Positions 4,303 through 6,274 of a stretch of DNA of 6,274 bases are shown here, piece by piece. Source of the stretch: Caldiserica bacterium UBA646 (lineage in GTDB: Bacteria; Caldisericota; Caldisericia; Caldisericales; Caldisericaceae); contig DBOM01000042.1 in NCBI GenBank assembly GCA_002299965.1, positions 1 through 6,274 of the forward strand. The letters are read 5' to 3'. A program made the position numbers and the translations under genes. How positions within the stretch are numbered: the stretch's first letter is position 1; every line of letters begins with the position of its first letter. The notes under the pieces were generated by a model. It was not told the origin of the DNA. It was given only the letters and a program-made list of their open reading frames with translations, and ran no database searches.

Positions 4303-5339
4303 ATCGAAAATTAATTGAAGAATTAACAAATGCGCATGCTGCAACATCAGAGGAATCAGCATTACATTCCCTGATAACTAAAGAACTATCGAATTATGTC
4401 GATGAAATCAAAACCCTTAAAAATGGATCTATTTATGCATTAAAAAAGGGTAAACCGGGCAAGTACAGTCTTATGCTAGATGCACATTTAGACGAAGTGG
4501 CTCTATTTGTAACAGGAATCACCGAAGAAGGATTCCTTCGTGTTCATACAAAGAGTATTGATTTAAAAGTATTGCCAGGATCCATCGTGTGCGTTCATGG
4601 AGAGCAAGAATTTAAAGGAGTTGTTGGCCTAAAACCATTTCACCTTGAATCAGAAGAAGAGACTAAAAAAGCTGTTCCGGTTGATAAACTTTTTGTTGAT
4701 TGCGGTATGGACAAGGAAAGAGTCGAAAAATTGATACCAATTGGAAGCAGTATTACGTTTATGCCTGGGTTTAGTTCGCTTAACAAGCTCATTTCAAATA
4801 AATCTCTTGATGACAGAATTGGTGTTTATACTATTATAGAAGTTCTAAAGAGTTTAAAGAGAAAATTGCCTTTGATTGATATTATAGGGCACTTTTCATC
4901 GCAAGAGGAGATTACAGGACTGGGCGCAATCACTTCTACTTATGCGTTGAAACCAGATTTCGCTATTGCAATTGATACAACTTTTGGATTCTCCCCGAAT
5001 GATTCCGAGAGAAAAACATGCAAAATGGGTAAAGGACCCGTTATTTTTATAGGACCTTCTTCTGACCGCATCATTAACAAAAAACTTTTTGCAGTTGCAA
5101 ATAAATTTAACATATCCTTACAACAAGAGATAGGCATCCTTAGCGGTACTGATGCTACAGAAATTCAACTCGTTGGAAGGGGTGTACCTGTAGGAATCAT
5201 AGGTATTCCTTTACGCTATATGCATACTCCAATTGAAGTAATTGATCCGACAGATGTAGATAAAACAGTGAATCTACTTTCATTATTTATCGAAGAAATT
5301 GATGATCTATTTTTGGAGGCACTTTATGGAGAGCATTGA
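4299..5339 (+). CDS. M42 family metallo-aminopeptidase, first of a tandem pair
   Basis: A cytoplasmic dimetal aminopeptidase of the M42 family, whose studied members form hollow TET dodecamers that trim peptides left by larger proteases. At 346 residues it has family length. The metal ligands and catalytic residues are all visible: H63 and D65 in DAHLDEV, bridging D171 in SLDDR, catalytic E203 and ligand E204 in SQEEITG, D226 in AIDTT, and H309 in LRYMHTP. SGTDATEIQ (282-290) and GRGVPVGIIGIPLRYMHTPIE (293-313 region) are typical. The usual N-terminal SG-x-E is replaced by ATSEES (15-20). M42 proteins have often been mislabelled endoglucanase or cellulase. The peptide preference cannot be told from sequence. 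Its end overlaps the next peptidase by 14 bases. It probably starts its own transcription unit, with a long leader. Confidence 0.92.
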   Translation: MNRKLIEELTNAHAATSEESALHSLITKELSNYVDEIKTLKNGSIYALKKGKPGKYSLMLDAHLDEVALFVTGITEEGFLRVHTKSIDLKVLPGSIVCVHGEQEFKGVVGLKPFHLESEEETKKAVPVDKLFVDCGMDKERVEKLIPIGSSITFMPGFSSLNKLISNKSLDDRIGVYTIIEVLKSLKRKLPLIDIIGHFSSQEEITGLGAITSTYALKPDFAIAIDTTFGFSPNDSERKTCKMGKGPVIFIGPSSDRIINKKLFAVANKFNISLQQEIGILSGTDATEIQLVGRGVPVGIIGIPLRYMHTPIEVIDPTDVDKTVNLLSLFIEEIDDLFLEALYGEH

Positions 5340-6274
5340 ACTTATCGAAAAACTTAGCAATACTCCCGGTGTTTCAGGAGATGAAAGAAAAGTCAGAGAA
5401 ATACTGAAAAATGAAATAAAGGAATATGCTGAAAAGATAGTGACTGATCCATTAGGAAATCTTGTTGCCCTGAAGGGAATGGAAAAGAAGGGGGCAAAAA
5501 TAATGTTGAATGCCCATATGGACGAGGTAGGATTAATCATTGATTACATTAATAAAGATGGATTTCTGCAGTTTAAAAAAGTAGGTGGAATAGATGATCG
5601 TGTGTTGCTAGGGAAAAGAGTACTTATCGGAGAAAAAGAAATTAAAGGTGTTATTGGGGCAAAGGCAATTCATTTGCAAGAAGTGGATGAACGGAAAAAG
5701 AGCGTAAAATCTACCGAACTCTACATCGATATAGGCGCAAAAGATATGGAAGAAGCAGAAAGTATGGCACCAAGAGGTAGTTTTGTAGCATTCGATACAA
5801 AATTTGAAGAAATTACCGAGAATAAATTTGTTGGAAAGGCCCTTGATGACAGGCTTGGATGTGCTATTATTGTTGATCTTTTCAAAAAAAACTATAATGT
5901 CCCCATTATCGCACTTTTTTCTACACAGGAAGAAATAGGTCTGAGAGGAGCAGCTGTAGGAGCCCATCAATACACTCCCGATGTTGCAATAACTATTGAA
6001 GGAACCATCTCTAACGATTTACCAGAAGTACCGGATCATTTGAAATGCAGTAAATTGGGCCACGGTCCTGTTATCACGGTAAAAGACAGGGGTGTAATTA
6101 CCGATAATGAATTGCGCAGCAAGCTTATCTCAACTGCAAAACAAAATAAGATTCCATATCAATTCAAACAAGTCATTGCAGGAGGTACTGATTCGTACAG
6201 AATACAAACCACAAAAAAAGGCGTCAAAGTTTTGACTGTAGCAGTACCAGTACGCTATCTTCATTCTCCGGTTT
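5326..6274 (+). CDS. M42 family metallo-aminopeptidase, second of the pair, 3' end missing
   Basis: Open from the ATG at 5326 to the window edge: 316 residues, so perhaps 25-40 are missing. The start is fixed by TTGGAGG (5313-5319) six bases upstream, inside the end of the first peptidase gene. The N-terminus has the usual PGVSGDE (14-20). Metal and catalytic residues are H64 and D66 in NAHMDEV, D174 in ALDDR, E202 and E203 in TQEEIG, E225 in TIEGT, and H313 in VRYLHSP; GGTDSYRIQ (286-294) lies near the end. Where the first peptidase has D226, this one has E225; as I recall the family, both acidic residues occur at this ligand position. It is clearly diverged from its neighbour, so the pair is an old duplication and not a recent one. 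It is probably made with the first peptidase and may share a complex with it. Confidence 0.93.
   Translation, partial: MESIELIEKLSNTPGVSGDERKVREILKNEIKEYAEKIVTDPLGNLVALKGMEKKGAKIMLNAHMDEVGLIIDYINKDGFLQFKKVGGIDDRVLLGKRVLIGEKEIKGVIGAKAIHLQEVDERKKSVKSTELYIDIGAKDMEEAESMAPRGSFVAFDTKFEEITENKFVGKALDDRLGCAIIVDLFKKNYNVPIIALFSTQEEIGLRGAAVGAHQYTPDVAITIEGTISNDLPEVPDHLKCSKLGHGPVITVKDRGVITDNELRSKLISTAKQNKIPYQFKQVIAGGTDSYRIQTTKKGVKVLTVAVPVRYLHSPV

Noticed and set aside
5608..5970. Minus-strand 120-codon ORF opposite the second peptidase
   Set aside because: Rich in Phe and Cys as expected for an antisense shadow; the plus strand encodes a complete M42 active site.

Overview
The window is AT-rich DNA from an unidentified prokaryote. 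The genes are tightly packed and almost all are preceded by strong GGAGG-type ribosome binding sites. Two neighbouring genes overlap by TAATG in two places, and the tandem peptidase genes overlap by 14 bases. The protein families present (M42 aminopeptidases, the AAA-associated C-terminal domain, compact nucleoside diphosphate kinase) occur in both archaea and bacteria. The best promoter matches are bacterial sigma-70-like: TTGGAA-N17-TAAAAT, TTGAAT-N17-TAAAAT and an extended -10 TGCTATAAT. I therefore lean towards an AT-rich, probably uncultivated bacterium, but an archaeon is not excluded because such hexamers arise easily by chance in AT-rich DNA.

Region 1 (1-134) looks like a divergent promoter region. 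On the minus strand only the first nine codons of a gene are visible, preceded by a strong Shine-Dalgarno sequence and an extended -10 box. On the plus strand a promoter feeds the first operon.

Region 2 (135-3857) is a compact five-gene plus-strand cluster: a small TIGR04076-type protein; a 566-residue permease made of two fused NitT/TauT-type membrane halves; its ABC ATPase; a free-standing AAA-associated domain protein, which in many relatives is the C-terminal part of the ATPase; and a short nucleoside diphosphate kinase. The middle three genes should form one ABC transporter of the nitrate/sulfonate/taurine type. No solute-binding protein is present, so the substrate and even the route of substrate delivery cannot be read from this window.

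Region 3 (3858-4298) is a 441-base AT-rich stretch without a confident gene. It holds several inverted repeats, a plausible promoter, and two weak small ORFs (18 and 61 codons) linked by ATGA overlaps to each other and to the next gene, which suggests a long regulatory leader.

Region 4 (4299-6274) has two tandem M42-family metallo-aminopeptidase genes overlapping by 14 bases, the second cut by the window edge. Both keep all visible metal-binding and catalytic residues. They probably encode subunits of TET-type peptide-degrading complexes, possibly a mixed complex.

No RNA gene, mobile element or CRISPR array was seen. Nothing here is a clearly new system. The points most worth checking are the structured leader before the peptidases, the split ATPase/AAA-associated module without a binding protein, and the altered active-site loop and missing tail of the nucleoside diphosphate kinase.
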